A stretch of DNA of 64,000 nt, taken from contig NZ_CP061297.1 of NCBI RefSeq assembly GCF_018687575.1, forward strand, positions 1,246,821-1,310,820, written 5' to 3'. How positions within the stretch are numbered: the first letter of the stretch is position 1; every line of letters begins with the position of its first letter. The translations under genes and the position numbers were made by a program. The notes below the pieces were generated by a model. The model was given only the letters and a program-made list of their open reading frames with translations. It was not told where the DNA came from and made no database searches. Shown here one piece after another: positions 45,899 through 55,695 of this stretch. Origin of the DNA: Polynucleobacter asymbioticus (GTDB taxonomy: Bacteria > Pseudomonadota > Gammaproteobacteria > Burkholderiales > Burkholderiaceae).

Positions 45899-46782
45899 TG
45901 ACTGCGCTTTACCAGCATCTGCTTGCTCAGGATGACAGTAGAAACCACCAGAAAAGCAAATACCATATTCATTGCCGTGAGGTGATCGCCTAAGAAGAAG
46001 CTTGAAGCTAGCAGCGTGCAAAAAGGCTGAATCAACTGAACTTGACTGACCCTTGCAATCCCACCAACTGCAAGCCCCTCATACCAAAAGAAGAAGCCCA
46101 AATACATTGGAAACAAGCTCAGGTATACAAAACTGGTCCAAGCAATGGCATCTGCATTCAAATAGATAGAAGAGTATGTGAAATACGTCATGATGAAGTT
46201 GATGGGCAATGAAATCACTAGCGCCCAAGAAATCACGATGCGAGGATTCATCTTTCGGGAGAGCTCACCCCCCTCTACGTATCCAATACAGGCACAAACC
46301 CCACCAAGCACCAAGAGGCCATCGATATAAGTAAAACTGCCAGAACTTTTGAGTAGCGCATAAATGATTACCAAGCCAGCACCCAACATCGACACTAACC
46401 AGAAGCCAACGGAGGGACGCTCCTTGAATCGAATCACTCCGATCACCGTAGTCGCTAAGGGCATCATTCCCAAAATCACGGCGCCATGTGAGGAGGAACC
46501 CTCTTTCATAGCGACAGTAGTAAAGATTGGAAATCCAAATACAACACCCAAAGCAATTACTGCAAGCTTAGCTAAATCAGTTTTACTGGGAAGCGGTACC
46601 TGTTTATAAGAAAGATAGGCCAAGGCAACTAAGCCCGCTAAAGCGGCTCTACCAAATGCAATGAAATAGGGGCTGAAGCTGACAACTGCAATCTTGCTTA
46701 TCGGCAAAGTTAGACTAAATACGAGAATGCCGACAAAGCCAATCAGCATTCCCTTTGTTTCTTTATTCACATGTACACTCAA
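45895..46782 (-). CDS. EamA/DMT family transporter
   Basis: 295 residues with ten hydrophobic segments in two EamA repeats. The second begins around residue 145 after EERPSVGFWLVSMLGAGLVIIY-like sequence. The substrate is unknown; members export amino acids or metabolites. It is convergent with the DUF1841 gene (4-bp overlap). A 21-bp perfect inverted repeat lies just upstream (46792-46812). Confidence 0.82.
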   Translation of the reverse strand: MSVHVNKETKGMLIGFVGILVFSLTLPISKIAVVSFSPYFIAFGRAALAGLVALAYLSYKQVPLPSKTDLAKLAVIALGVVFGFPIFTTVAMKEGSSSHGAVILGMMPLATTVIGVIRFKERPSVGFWLVSMLGAGLVIIYALLKSSGSFTYIDGLLVLGGVCACIGYVEGGELSRKMNPRIVISWALVISLPINFIMTYFTYSSIYLNADAIAWTSFVYLSLFPMYLGFFFWYEGLAVGGIARVSQVQLIQPFCTLLASSFFLGDHLTAMNMVFAFLVVSTVILSKQMLVKRSH

Positions 46783-46791
46783 AAAGGTAAA

Positions 46792-46812
46792 TGATCCTAG
46801 AAACTAGGATCA
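46792..46812. promoter_or_regulatory. 21-bp perfect inverted repeat upstream of the EamA gene
   Basis: TGATCCTAG, AAA, CTAGGATCA, centred 20 bp before the EamA ATG. It may be an operator or, read on the minus strand, part of the end of the preceding 151-aa gene; only short T-runs follow, so terminator function is doubtful. Confidence 0.4.
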
Positions 46813-46895
46813 AATAATTTACGGTTCGAGGTCAAAAACAAACCCCCTCAGCTGAATAGAATATCCAAATTTGGGGGTCAGCTAAAAGTGGTTTT

Positions 46896-47351
46896 TTACC
46901 CGGGAACTACGCGGTAATAAAAAGCATTTCCACCATAAAGAGGCCTCATTCGGAAGCCTTGACACTGATAGAAGTTAATGCCATTTCTTGGAGCCAGAAA
47001 ACATCCAGGCAACAGATTTGGAAAAGTTGAGCCGATTGGTGGGATTGAATAGCCAACAGGAGCTGCTGGTCCGGGGGCAACTACTACTGGTGCAGGCTGC
47101 TGCACATAAACAGGCGCTGGAGCTTGCTCAACTACCACCGGAGGTGAGGTAGAGCCTTCAACTACCTCAGCACCCGCCACAACTGCTGCAGGCCCCACCC
47201 AACCAGGTCCGCAACGCCAGCAACCGCCGCCACCCCAGCCTGGGCCGCGCCACCCCCCACGATAACCATGCCAATAAGCTTCAGCATCCGTTACAGCAGT
47301 TAATGTAGTTAAACCAACTAAACCCAATAAAACGTACGAAAAAATTTTCAT
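46896..47351 (-). CDS. Small secreted Gly/Trp/Pro-rich protein
   Basis: 151 residues with a signal peptide (MKIFSYVLLGLVGLTTLTAVTDA). A Gly/Trp/His-rich segment (YRGGWRGPGWGGGGCWRCGPGW) is followed by a Val/Pro/Ala-rich linker and a C-terminal domain with two Cys (GCFLAPRNGINFYQCQGF, likely disulfide). I recognise no characterised family. It is 18 bp downstream of the DUF2092 gene and on the same strand, suggesting one envelope operon. Confidence 0.6.
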   Translation of the reverse strand: MKIFSYVLLGLVGLTTLTAVTDAEAYWHGYRGGWRGPGWGGGGCWRCGPGWVGPAAVVAGAEVVEGSTSPPVVVEQAPAPVYVQQPAPVVVAPGPAAPVGYSIPPIGSTFPNLLPGCFLAPRNGINFYQCQGFRMRPLYGGNAFYYRVVPG

Positions 47352-47369
47352 ATGATGTCCCTAATGCTT

Positions 47370-48173
47370 TTAATTAAGTGGCGCATCAGGCTGCGCAAAT
47401 TCAATAGTGAGGGCCTTTGAGAATCTACTAGCATCAAAGCGCACCCCTGGAATACTGGAATTGAGTTTCCAGTTTTTATATTGCAGCGTTGTTCTTGGCA
47501 AAGATTTGTCACCCAAGTAAATCCATGAGGCCATATAAGGAAGATTATCTTTTGCGCCAATCCAGATTTGACCCTGAAGCTCTCTACCAGCCATCACAAT
47601 GACATTAGTCTCAACCCCGCCTACTAACTTTGTCTTACCAACGATAAAAGCATCGGTGAGGCCTTGAGTTAAGTGAGCATATGGGTTGGATAGGATGAGA
47701 TCATCACCAGGAAAAAATAACCCCGCTTTGTCGTACGCAAATTTGGCAGCCTCATCGATATTGCTAGGCGCACTAGTGACGGCCACGAGATTTTTTTCTG
47801 GACTATAGGCAAATAATTGCTTGCCATTAAATAGAACCTCACTTGATGGCCCATCACCCCAAACAACTACATCAAATTTATTAGGTCGCTGAAGCGCTAC
47901 TTTTGCGGCAGTTGAATAGATCACCGGAAGACCGTCAATAGACGGAAACTCTGATAAGACTAGGGCCTCAAACTGCATAGACTTGGCAGCGGCTAACTTA
48001 TCCGTCATTGCCTTAAGCAACTCCAAGGCTGCAGGCTCAATTGCCGTCATGCCTTTTGGTAACTGGGGTCTTTTCCCCGCCTCAGGCCGATTGATATTCG
48101 CAGACTGAGCGCTGGCAACACCCAAAATGCAGCATGAAACCAGAGCAGCAACGATCTTGCTAAAGGAATACAT
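47370..48173 (-). CDS. Periplasmic DUF2092 protein
   Basis: The start ATG 48173 has an upstream AAGG RBS; 267 residues with signal peptide (cleavage after GVASAQ). The domain is beta-rich and LolA-like in layout, with FDVVVWGDGPSSEVLFNGKQLFAYSPEKN, GGVETNVIVMAGRELQGQIWIG and PYMASWIYL typical of DUF2092. The LolA-like fold suggests binding of a hydrophobic ligand, but function is unknown. It is transcribed with the downstream Gly-rich secreted protein. Confidence 0.75.
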   Translation of the reverse strand: MYSFSKIVAALVSCCILGVASAQSANINRPEAGKRPQLPKGMTAIEPAALELLKAMTDKLAAAKSMQFEALVLSEFPSIDGLPVIYSTAAKVALQRPNKFDVVVWGDGPSSEVLFNGKQLFAYSPEKNLVAVTSAPSNIDEAAKFAYDKAGLFFPGDDLILSNPYAHLTQGLTDAFIVGKTKLVGGVETNVIVMAGRELQGQIWIGAKDNLPYMASWIYLGDKSLPRTTLQYKNWKLNSSIPGVRFDASRFSKALTIEFAQPDAPLN

Positions 48174-48276
48174 AAACGACCTTAAGATTGAGTTGGTGTA
48201 ATACAAATTCTATTGCAATAGTGATGACTATAAACAAAGAATTAAGCGGGCAAACCCCTATACAGAGATTTGATAC

Positions 48277-48924
48277 TTATTGACTAACGCCTTTAATGTG
48301 TAAATTCTCTATATCAGCAACTAATTTGCTCAGGCGCTCTTTATCAGCAGCACTTAATGCCTGATCATTCTTTTGGGCTTGCAGCGAAACCTCAGCATCT
48401 TCTAAGTCGAGAACCACTTCAATTGCGCGTTTACTTTTTTCCTTATCAGTACCATCAATTAACTGATAGAGATTGAAATACAAAGCAGATAGACTTTGAT
48501 TTTCCAAAGTGGGACTTAAAGGGAACTTACTTTTAAATACACTGGCCAAAGCAGACTTAGCGTCACCGACTGTTTTTGCATGGCGCAAAAAGTACTTCAT
48601 ATTTTGGATGCGATTACCAATCTCAAATTGATACTCGATTAATTGAGCCTTATTTTTTTGCTCAGTCTCATAATGATGTTGAATTTGCTGAAGTCCAGCG
48701 GCACCACCAGTAATCACTACCGAGGACAAAAACCACATACCCACGGAAGAGTTGAGAAACTCCATTAACTTGGCTGAGAATTTTTTCTCTACCAATTTCA
48801 CGTCTTCTTCCAGTAAATTAAGGCCTGATTTAAGGCTTGCAGTCTCGGCCTCTAACTTTATCTTTAGCTCGTGACGAAATTTCTCTTCAGCCTCGATAAT
48901 GGATTTTCTATCGTTACTCAACAT
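48277..48924 (-). CDS. Membrane-anchored coiled-coil protein, unknown
   Basis: 215 residues. A charged coiled-coil helix (1-55) precedes a short hydrophobic segment (GMWFLSSVVITGGAAGL, residues 62-78), then a long charged helical region (to 215). Lys/Glu/Gln-rich. I recognise no family. A flanking lipoprotein gene lies 52 bp upstream on the same strand. Confidence 0.5.
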   Translation of the reverse strand: MLSNDRKSIIEAEEKFRHELKIKLEAETASLKSGLNLLEEDVKLVEKKFSAKLMEFLNSSVGMWFLSSVVITGGAAGLQQIQHHYETEQKNKAQLIEYQFEIGNRIQNMKYFLRHAKTVGDAKSALASVFKSKFPLSPTLENQSLSALYFNLYQLIDGTDKEKSKRAIEVVLDLEDAEVSLQAQKNDQALSAADKERLSKLVADIENLHIKGVSQ

Positions 48925-48976
48925 GTGGCGTTACCTATTTAATGGACCCAAGAGAGACTTCAATACTGCGCTGTAT

Positions 48977-49297
48977 TTAATAAGATGTGCACTCATTCCC
49001 TTGAAAATGAGCTTGCACTACAACATTATTTTGAATCGAGAAGACGGTAGAGCAATACAAGGGAGTAACAGTCCTCCCCCAGTAACCACCCTGAACATAA
49101 ACACCATCATTACGGGCATAAGTTAGATACCTTGTATTTCCGCTAATCACAATCGATGAAGGCAGCCCCCAACCAGCCTCTAGCGCTTGCTCAGATTGGC
49201 CAACCCAGGCCTGCAAATTTGCCTGGTAATTGGCTGCCGTTGAACAGCCAACCAATATCAGCGCAATACTTAAATAAAGCGACTTTAAAAATTTCAT
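48977..49297 (-). CDS. Small lipoprotein of unknown function
   Basis: 106 residues with lipoprotein signal MKFLKSLYLSIALILVGCSTAA; Cys18 is the likely lipidated residue. The mature part is compact, with QAWVGQSEQALEAGWGLPSSI resembling short envelope proteins that carry an SmpA/OmlA-like WG-x-P pattern, and two Cys near the end. It follows the HIT gene... on the same strand direction the HIT gene lies downstream (19 bp). Function unknown. Confidence 0.6.
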   Translation of the reverse strand: MKFLKSLYLSIALILVGCSTAANYQANLQAWVGQSEQALEAGWGLPSSIVISGNTRYLTYARNDGVYVQGGYWGRTVTPLYCSTVFSIQNNVVVQAHFQGNECTSY

Positions 49298-49316
49298 GGG
49301 TATTTTTGCAAAATCA

Positions 49317-49757
49317 TTAGGAAAGTGCTGCTATTGCCGACTTAATCGCCTTTGGCAACTCTTGAGCCAGTTTTTTTCTATGCTCTAAATTGCTTGCTAG
49401 AGTTTGCTGAGTCTTTGCAGACCAAGCCGATCCCGGAAAGAAGGCATCGTCCTTGTATCTCGGAATGATGTGCCAATGAATATGCGGCACCATATTACCC
49501 AAGGCAGCAATATTCACCTTGTCTGGCTGCATCATATGACGCACCGCTTCCTCCACAGCAAATACCAAGGCCATGAGGTGCTCACGCTCACCATGAGTGA
49601 GATCAGTCATTTCGGCGACATGACGATTCCAGATTACCCGGCAAAAACCAGGTAGGTCAGGATCGTTTACCAGGATGACTCGGCAGTCATCTCCACGCCA
49701 GATCAATTGACCCTCTTCAGGCTTGAGTTCTTCTTTACAGAGCACGCAATTAGTCAT
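49317..49757 (-). CDS. HIT family hydrolase
   Basis: 146 residues of the histidine-triad fold, with the active-site motif HIHWHIIPRY (H-x-H-x-H) and an N-terminal zinc-like CVLCKEE pair of Cys. HIT proteins hydrolyse or transfer nucleoside phosphates (for example AMP-lysine or dinucleotides). Close to the Hint/Fhit subgroup; the precise substrate is unknown. It lies 19 bp after the lipoprotein gene. Confidence 0.87.
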   Translation of the reverse strand: MTNCVLCKEELKPEEGQLIWRGDDCRVILVNDPDLPGFCRVIWNRHVAEMTDLTHGEREHLMALVFAVEEAVRHMMQPDKVNIAALGNMVPHIHWHIIPRYKDDAFFPGSAWSAKTQQTLASNLEHRKKLAQELPKAIKSAIAALS

Positions 49758-49775
49758 GTGAAGAATGTATACGAA

Positions 49776-49818
49776 AACGGCATCTAAGTCACCCTTGTGG
49801 GGTAATTTAGATGCCGAG
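49776..49818 (-). terminator. Terminator of the isocitrate lyase gene
   Basis: GGCATCTAA and TTAGATGCC (49779-49787 and 49807-49815) form a 9-bp stem with inner CACCC/GGGGT pairing; on the minus strand it is followed by GTTTTCG. It lies about 55 bp after the aceA stop. Confidence 0.75.
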
Positions 49819-49872
49819 ACAGTAAGGATAGATTGATTACTGCACCACTGCTATGAACTGCTTAGGGATTTC

Positions 49873-51171
49873 TTAGTGGAACTGCTCTTCTTCTGTAGAA
49901 CCAGTCAATGCTGTTACTGAAGACTTACCACCTTGGATCACTGTGGTTACATCGTCAAAGTAACCAGTACCAACCTCTTGCTGATGCGATACGAATGTGT
50001 AACCACGATCACGAGCAGCAAATTCTGGCTCCTGTACTTTCTCGATATAAGCAGTCATACCGCGCTGCATATAGTCTTGGGCCAAGTCGAACATGTTGTA
50101 CCACATGGAATGAATACCAGCCAAAGTGATGAACTGATACTTGTAGCCCATTGCACCTAATTCACGTTGGAACTTCGCAATCGTTGCGTCATCCAAGTTC
50201 TTCTTCCAGTTGAAAGATGGTGAGCAGTTGTAAGCCAACATTTTGCCTGGGAACTTCGCACGAATTGCTTCTGCGAACTTACGGGCAAATTCCAAATCAG
50301 GCGTACCTGTCTCACACCAAACCATATCAGCATATGCAGCGTATGCCAAACCACGAGAGATAGCTTGATCCAAGCCCTTACGTGTTTTGTAGAAGCCCTC
50401 AGCAGTACGCTCACCTGTCAAGAATGGCTTGTCGTTTGCATCGTAGTCGGATGTCAATAAGTCAGCAGCTTCAGCATCAGTACGAGCCAAGATGATGGTT
50501 GGAACACCCATGACGTCAGCAGCCAAACGTGCAGAGATCAATTTCTGAACTGATTCAGTAGTAGGCAACAATACCTTTCCACCCAAGTGACCGCATTTCT
50601 TTACAGAAGAGAGTTGGTCTTCGAAGTGAACGCCAGCAGCACCCTGCTTGATCAATGCTTTGCTTAATTCAAATGCATTTAGTACACCACCGAAACCCGC
50701 TTCAGCATCAGCAACGATTGGAGCAAAGTACTCAATGTAACCAGCATCGCCTTTGTTAATGCCTTTAGCGGTTTGGATTTCGTCGGCACGTTGGAATGAG
50801 TTGTTAATACGCTCAACCATCTTTGGAACTGAGTCAACTGGATACAAAGATTGATCTGGATACATTGCTGCGTAAGAGTTACCGTCAGCAGCAACTTGCC
50901 AACCTGACAAGTAGATTGCCTGAACGCCAGCTTTAACTTGTTGCATTGCCTGTCCACCAGTCAATGCACCTAAACAGTTAACGTAAGCTTCGTTATTCAC
51001 CAACTCCCAGAGACGCTCTGCACCATGTTTGGCTAATGTGTGCTCAATCTTCAATGAACCACGAAGACGCACAACATCCTCAGCTGTGTAGCCACGGGTA
51101 ATACCTTTCCAGCGTGGATTGGTATCCCAGTCCTTTTGTAGTGCTGCGATTTCTGCTTTGCGATCTGCCAT
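49873..51171 (-). CDS. aceA: Isocitrate lyase
   Basis: 432 residues. The catalytic loop [14 protein letters not shown] (Cys near residue 190) and the [18 protein letters not shown] segment [14 protein letters not shown] define the enzyme; [14 protein letters not shown] and [12 protein letters not shown] are family-typical. It splits isocitrate to glyoxylate and succinate, first step of the glyoxylate shunt for growth on acetate or fatty acids; malate synthase is not in the window. The upstream 270 bp hold a palindrome at 51411-51429. Confidence 0.96.
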   Translation of the reverse strand: MADRKAEIAALQKDWDTNPRWKGITRGYTAEDVVRLRGSLKIEHTLAKHGAERLWELVNNEAYVNCLGALTGGQAMQQVKAGVQAIYLSGWQVAADGNSYAAMYPDQSLYPVDSVPKMVERINNSFQRADEIQTAKGINKGDAGYIEYFAPIVADAEAGFGGVLNAFELSKALIKQGAAGVHFEDQLSSVKKCGHLGGKVLLPTTESVQKLISARLAADVMGVPTIILARTDAEAADLLTSDYDANDKPFLTGERTAEGFYKTRKGLDQAISRGLAYAAYADMVWCETGTPDLEFARKFAEAIRAKFPGKMLAYNCSPSFNWKKNLDDATIAKFQRELGAMGYKYQFITLAGIHSMWYNMFDLAQDYMQRGMTAYIEKVQEPEFAARDRGYTFVSHQQEVGTGYFDDVTTVIQGGKSSVTALTGSTEEEQFH

Positions 51172-51441
51172 GTTTTTCTCCCTAAGTTAAACAAGTACTT
51201 CAAATATTTGGACATTCAAGTCTTATGTCTTATATAAGAGTTTAAGGATCTAGAAACAGCATGCAAGAACTATTTAAATAAATTATGAAAATAATTAACT
51301 CAATTAATTCAGCTACTTAAAAAGATTTTTTTATATTGTGAAACGCTTCTCCAAAGGGTGAGAGTACGCCCAAGGGGAAATATTGCACTGCATTTTGCGT
51401 ACGGGAATGTCTTTTCACATTATGAAAAGAGAGAAGGTCTT
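51172..51441. promoter_or_regulatory. Upstream region of aceA with palindrome
   Basis: 270 bp without a gene between aceA and the end of the MFS gene. The left part, nearest aceA, is very AT-rich and should hold its promoter. At 51411-51429 the inverted repeat CTTTTCA-CATTA-TGAAAAG lies about 240 bp from the aceA start; it could be a regulatory site or part of the MFS transcript end. Confidence 0.4.
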
Positions 51442-52680
51442 TTAGGCGGCTTGAGGCTTGCCAATAGAGGCGACCTTAAATCCAGTCAAAATAATCATGA
51501 GCTGTAGGATCGCCACTCCGACAAATAGCAGCTTAGGTAAACCGATATCTAGGAAGATTCCAAAGATCAATGGGCTCATAGCTGCACCGAGATCAATCCC
51601 GGAATACACAATGCCATACACCCTACCGGATGAGCCGGAAGGTGTTGCAGAGCGAATCATCAAATCACGTGATGGTGCGGCAATGCCCAGACCAAGACCA
51701 ATCACAATGAAGGCAATCACAATCAACTCGATTGGAATCAAACCTGTCGCCAACAATAGCCCCATCACAATATTTACAGTGAAGCAAATCGTAATAATGC
51801 GTTCTGGCACTTTTAATTTAGTTGCTAAATAACCGCCCAATAACATACCGCCTGCACCACCCATAGACATCAGAGTGAGATAGTAATTTCCAGAACTGAC
51901 AGCGATGTCATAGATTTTAAAAAGTGCCGTTGGCGCAAATGATTGCAAGCCGGTCGTTGCAGCCATGCTGAAGAAAAAGAAAATCCAACAAAGCCAAACA
52001 ACGGGCAGCTTCAGAAAACCAAAGGTACTCATGGGCGCACCACCAGGATTGCTTTGAGCATGACTAGCCTGAGATTCCTCGCGTCTTGCATGGACATCAT
52101 CAATTAAGCGCGCCCTACCAATCCACAGGGTGAGTAGGATCAGGGCCTCAAGTACTGCAGCAGAGAGAAATGCAATCCGCCAATCAGCAATACTTGCTAC
52201 CGCCACCATAAAGGCTGGAGCTGCGGCCCAACCAATATAACCCGTTACTCCATGAATGGAATAAGCATAGGGCAAATTCGGAGGTGAGATTTTATGGTTG
52301 ATTAATGTGTAATCGACCGGATGAAAGACGCCATTGCCGCAACCTGCAATCACCGCGCCCAACACCAACATAGCATAGCCATTACTTTGAGAGTAAGTGA
52401 GTGCAGCCAATGCCAGTAAACCGACGCCAGCGAACAATACTGGGCGAGCACCAATCCGATCAACTAAAAATCCAGATGCCGCCTGAACAATGCAGGAGAC
52501 TACGAAGAAGATGGTCATGAGCAGACCCAACTCAGCGTAGTTAAAGCCAAATTCTGCCTTCAACCATGGGAACATGGGCGGCAGAATTAAATGGAAGAAA
52601 TGGGAGCTGCCGTGAGCCAGGCTAATCAGACCAACCACCCGGACATCACTGGCGCGCCTCATTACTAGGGCATCAGTCAT
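51442..52680 (-). CDS. MFS transporter
   Basis: 412 residues with twelve transmembrane segments and a central charged loop (about 195-220, with RREESQASHAQSN). N-terminal MFS features include GLLMTIFFVVSCIVQAASGFLVDRIGARPVLF. It resembles the putative sugar/fosmidomycin-resistance-like MFS group (Fsr-type) but the substrate is not clear. It is followed by a 270-bp gap before aceA. Confidence 0.8.
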   Translation of the reverse strand: MTDALVMRRASDVRVVGLISLAHGSSHFFHLILPPMFPWLKAEFGFNYAELGLLMTIFFVVSCIVQAASGFLVDRIGARPVLFAGVGLLALAALTYSQSNGYAMLVLGAVIAGCGNGVFHPVDYTLINHKISPPNLPYAYSIHGVTGYIGWAAAPAFMVAVASIADWRIAFLSAAVLEALILLTLWIGRARLIDDVHARREESQASHAQSNPGGAPMSTFGFLKLPVVWLCWIFFFFSMAATTGLQSFAPTALFKIYDIAVSSGNYYLTLMSMGGAGGMLLGGYLATKLKVPERIITICFTVNIVMGLLLATGLIPIELIVIAFIVIGLGLGIAAPSRDLMIRSATPSGSSGRVYGIVYSGIDLGAAMSPLIFGIFLDIGLPKLLFVGVAILQLMIILTGFKVASIGKPQAA

Positions 52681-52728
52681 GTACCGAGTTTACTGGCACA
52701 GGAAAGTTCCTGCTGAAATACAGCGGTA

Positions 52729-55323
52729 TTACTTGCTGAAGCTGAAATCGCCGTTCTGATCGACGCCCACGGGAACGGTGTCCTTAGGGCCAAACTTACC
52801 TTCCAAGATCATCTTAGACACTGGGTTCTCGATATATTGCTGAATCGCACGCTTGAGTGGTCTTGCCCCAAATACGGGATCAAAACCAACTTCCGCAATC
52901 TTACTCAGAGCAGCATCGCTAACTTCCATCTGCATATCGACCTTCGCCAATCGATCAGATAAGTTCTTCAGCAAGATCTTCGCAATATTAGCGATATTGC
53001 CTTTATCCAAGCCATGGAATACCACGATCTCATCAATACGATTGAGGAACTCAGGACGGAAGTGATTCTTCAACTCTTCAAATACGGCATCCTTGATCTC
53101 GGATTGTTTCTTATCGGTCATAGACTGAATGAGATGGGAACCAATATTGCTAGTCATCACAATCACCGTATTTTTAAAGTCGACAGTGCGACCTTGACCA
53201 TCGGTTAAGCGGCCATCGTCTAACACTTGTAGAAGTACATTAAAGACATCTGGATGTGCCTTCTCAATCTCATCAAATAAGATCACGCTATAAGGATGGC
53301 GACGCACTTGCTCAGTTAAGTAACCACCCTCTTCGTAACCCACATAACCTGGAGGCGCGCCGATCAAACGAGCAACGCTATGCTTCTCCATGAACTCACT
53401 CATGTCGATACGGATGAGATGATCTTCGCTATCAAACAAGAAACCAGCCAAAGCTTTGCAGAGCTCAGTCTTACCAACACCCGTTGGCCCAAGGAATAAG
53501 AATGAGCCATAAGGACGATTCTCTTCAGCGAGACCGGCACGGGAGCGACGAATCGCATCCGATACCGCACGTATAGCCTCCTCTTGACCAACTACTCGCT
53601 TATGCAATAACTCTTCCATCTTCAGCAGCTTGTCGCGCTCACCCTGCATCATCTTCGATACCGGAATACCTGTGGCACGTGAGACTACTTCCGCAATCTC
53701 TTCGGCGCCCACTTGGGTACGTAAGAGTTTGTTTTTGACTACGCCATCTTTATCACCTTTTGCTTCGGCAGCGGCGGCAGATTTAAGCTTCGCTTCGAGC
53801 TCAGGCAACTTTCCATATTGCAACTCTGCAACTTGCTCTAACTTACCATCGCGTTGCAACTTAGCAATATCGGCACGAACTTTTTCAATCTCCTCTTTGA
53901 GATGAGCGGCACCCAGCACAGCACCTTTTTCCGCCTTCCAGATTTCTTCCAGATCTGCATACTCAGCGCCTAAGCGTTTGATCTCATCTTCAATGAGACC
54001 AAGGCGCTTTTGAGACGCTTCATCCTTTTCTTTCTTGACGGCTTCACGCTCAATCTTGAGCTGAATGAGGCGACGCTCCAGCTTATCCATCACCTCTGGC
54101 TTGGAATCAATTTCCATCCGAATGCGTGATCCAGCCTCATCAATGAGGTCGATCGCCTTATCTGGCAAGAAACGATCCGTAATGTAGCGGTGTGATAGCT
54201 CGGCTGCTGCCACAATAGCAGGATCGGTAATCTCAATGCCATGGTGAAGCTCATAACGTTCTTGCAAACCACGCAAGATGGCAATAGTTGCCTCAACACT
54301 AGGCTCTTCCACCATCACTTTTTGGAAACGGCGCTCAAGTGCTGGATCTTTCTCAATGTACTTTCGGTATTCATCCAGAGTGGTAGCACCGATGCAATGC
54401 AATTCACCACGCGCTAAGGCGGGCTTCAGCATATTGCCGGCATCCATTGCGCCATCACCCTTACCAGCACCAACCATCGTATGGATCTCATCAATAAAGA
54501 TGATGGTTTGACCTTCGTCTTTAGCTACATCGCTCAAAACAGCCTTAAGGCGCTCTTCGAATTCACCACGATACTTAGCGCCAGCCAATAGCAATGCCAT
54601 ATCCAGCACTAGGACGCGCTTGTTCTTGAGGGTCTCAGGGACTTCACCATTAATAATGCGTTGGGCTAAACCCTCGACGATGGCAGTCTTACCTACACCT
54701 GGCTCACCAATCAGCACTGGATTATTTTTACCGCGACGTTGCAAAATCTGAATGGTGCGACGAATTTCATCATCGCGACCAATCACAGGATCGAGCTTAC
54801 CCATGCGGGCACGCTCAGTTAAATCGACGGTGTATTTCTTTAAGGCTTCACGTTGACCTTCAGCATCTGCACTATTCACTGATTCTCCTCCGCGTACTAA
54901 ATCAATAGCCGCCTCTAACGATTTACGATTTAGACCATTCTCACGAGCAATCTTGCCAAGCTCGCCTTTGTCATCTGCCACCACCAGCAAAAAGAGCTCG
55001 CCAGCAATAAATTGATCATTGCGCTTATTGGCTTCTTTCTCACATAAGTTGAGCCAATTGCTTAAATCACGGCCGACCTGAACTTCACCGCTAGTACCCT
55101 GCACTTCAGGCAAGTTGCTAATCAGTTTTTCGGTAGCCTTCTCAAGACCCGGAACATTCACGCCCGCACGGGTTAATAAACTCTTGGCGCCGCCATCGGA
55201 GTCACGCAACATGGCCAACAGCAAATGAGCCGGCTCGATGTATTGATTGTCTTTTGCCAAAGCAAGACTTTGCGCCTCGCTGAGCGCCTCTTGAAACTTC
55301 GTAGTTAATTTATCTATTCTCAT
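52729..55323 (-). CDS. clpB: ClpB disaggregase (Hsp100)
   Basis: 864 residues. N-domain (1-145), AAA-1 with Walker [17 protein letters not shown] (about 205), the coiled-coil M-domain (about 410-530), and AAA-2 with [17 protein letters not shown] (about 605) and [31 protein letters not shown]. Works with DnaK to dissolve protein aggregates. A sigma-32 type promoter lies upstream (55374-55401). Ends with short charged tail. Confidence 0.96.
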   Translation of the reverse strand: MRIDKLTTKFQEALSEAQSLALAKDNQYIEPAHLLLAMLRDSDGGAKSLLTRAGVNVPGLEKATEKLISNLPEVQGTSGEVQVGRDLSNWLNLCEKEANKRNDQFIAGELFLLVVADDKGELGKIARENGLNRKSLEAAIDLVRGGESVNSADAEGQREALKKYTVDLTERARMGKLDPVIGRDDEIRRTIQILQRRGKNNPVLIGEPGVGKTAIVEGLAQRIINGEVPETLKNKRVLVLDMALLLAGAKYRGEFEERLKAVLSDVAKDEGQTIIFIDEIHTMVGAGKGDGAMDAGNMLKPALARGELHCIGATTLDEYRKYIEKDPALERRFQKVMVEEPSVEATIAILRGLQERYELHHGIEITDPAIVAAAELSHRYITDRFLPDKAIDLIDEAGSRIRMEIDSKPEVMDKLERRLIQLKIEREAVKKEKDEASQKRLGLIEDEIKRLGAEYADLEEIWKAEKGAVLGAAHLKEEIEKVRADIAKLQRDGKLEQVAELQYGKLPELEAKLKSAAAAEAKGDKDGVVKNKLLRTQVGAEEIAEVVSRATGIPVSKMMQGERDKLLKMEELLHKRVVGQEEAIRAVSDAIRRSRAGLAEENRPYGSFLFLGPTGVGKTELCKALAGFLFDSEDHLIRIDMSEFMEKHSVARLIGAPPGYVGYEEGGYLTEQVRRHPYSVILFDEIEKAHPDVFNVLLQVLDDGRLTDGQGRTVDFKNTVIVMTSNIGSHLIQSMTDKKQSEIKDAVFEELKNHFRPEFLNRIDEIVVFHGLDKGNIANIAKILLKNLSDRLAKVDMQMEVSDAALSKIAEVGFDPVFGARPLKRAIQQYIENPVSKMILEGKFGPKDTVPVGVDQNGDFSFSK

Positions 55324-55373
55324 TTTCTAAATCCTATCTACTTGATCTATTTTTATATATTTATATCTATAGA

Positions 55374-55401
55374 ATATAGGGGCATTCTTGGTAATTTCAA
55401 G
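55374..55401 (-). promoter_or_regulatory. Heat-shock (sigma-32) promoter of clpB
   Basis: On the minus strand CTTGAAA (55401-55395), 12 bp, CCCCTATAT (55382-55374), close to the sigma-32 consensus CTTGAAA-N12-14-CCCCATnT. The clpB ATG is 50 bp downstream. It also overlaps the open frame 5' of the divergent GIY-YIG gene. Confidence 0.8.
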
Positions 55402-55438
55402 TCCGTTAGACCTCTTTTTAAGCGAATTTCTCCCTATT

Positions 55439-55681
55439 TTGACCTGGCTTGTTTACCTCTTAGAGTGCTCTGATGGCAGCTATTACGCTGGGATTACGAA
55501 CCGCCTAGAACATCGCTTGGCAGCCCATAATTCCGGGGAAGGTGCGCGTTATACGAGAGCGCGCAGACCAGTTACCCTTTTGGCCACGCAAGAGCACCCA
55601 GATCGATCTGAGGCCTCCAAGGCGGAGGCTAGATTGAAGAAATTACCTAGATCTGAAAAGTTGGGGTTTTTTAAACCCTAG
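55439..55681 (+). CDS. GIY-YIG nuclease domain protein (UPF0213/YhbQ-like)
   Basis: 80 residues from a TTG at 55439 (LTWLVYLLECSDGSYYAGITNRLEHR): GIY-YIG elements are VYLLEC, YAGITN and the Arg of LEHRLAAHNSG, then GARYTRARRP and PRSEKLGFF. No ATG exists in this frame, and the longer open frame to 55388 overlaps the clpB promoter, so TTG 55439 is my choice. YhbQ-like proteins are small single-domain nucleases of unclear role. It is convergent with the exonuclease gene. Confidence 0.75.
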   Translation: MTWLVYLLECSDGSYYAGITNRLEHRLAAHNSGEGARYTRARRPVTLLATQEHPDRSEASKAEARLKKLPRSEKLGFFKP

Positions 55682-55695
55682 GCTAGCGATTGGAT

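Noticed and set aside
55388..55438. N-terminal extension of the GIY-YIG protein from TTG 55388
   Set aside because: It overlaps the clpB heat-shock promoter and lacks an RBS; homology starts near 55439.
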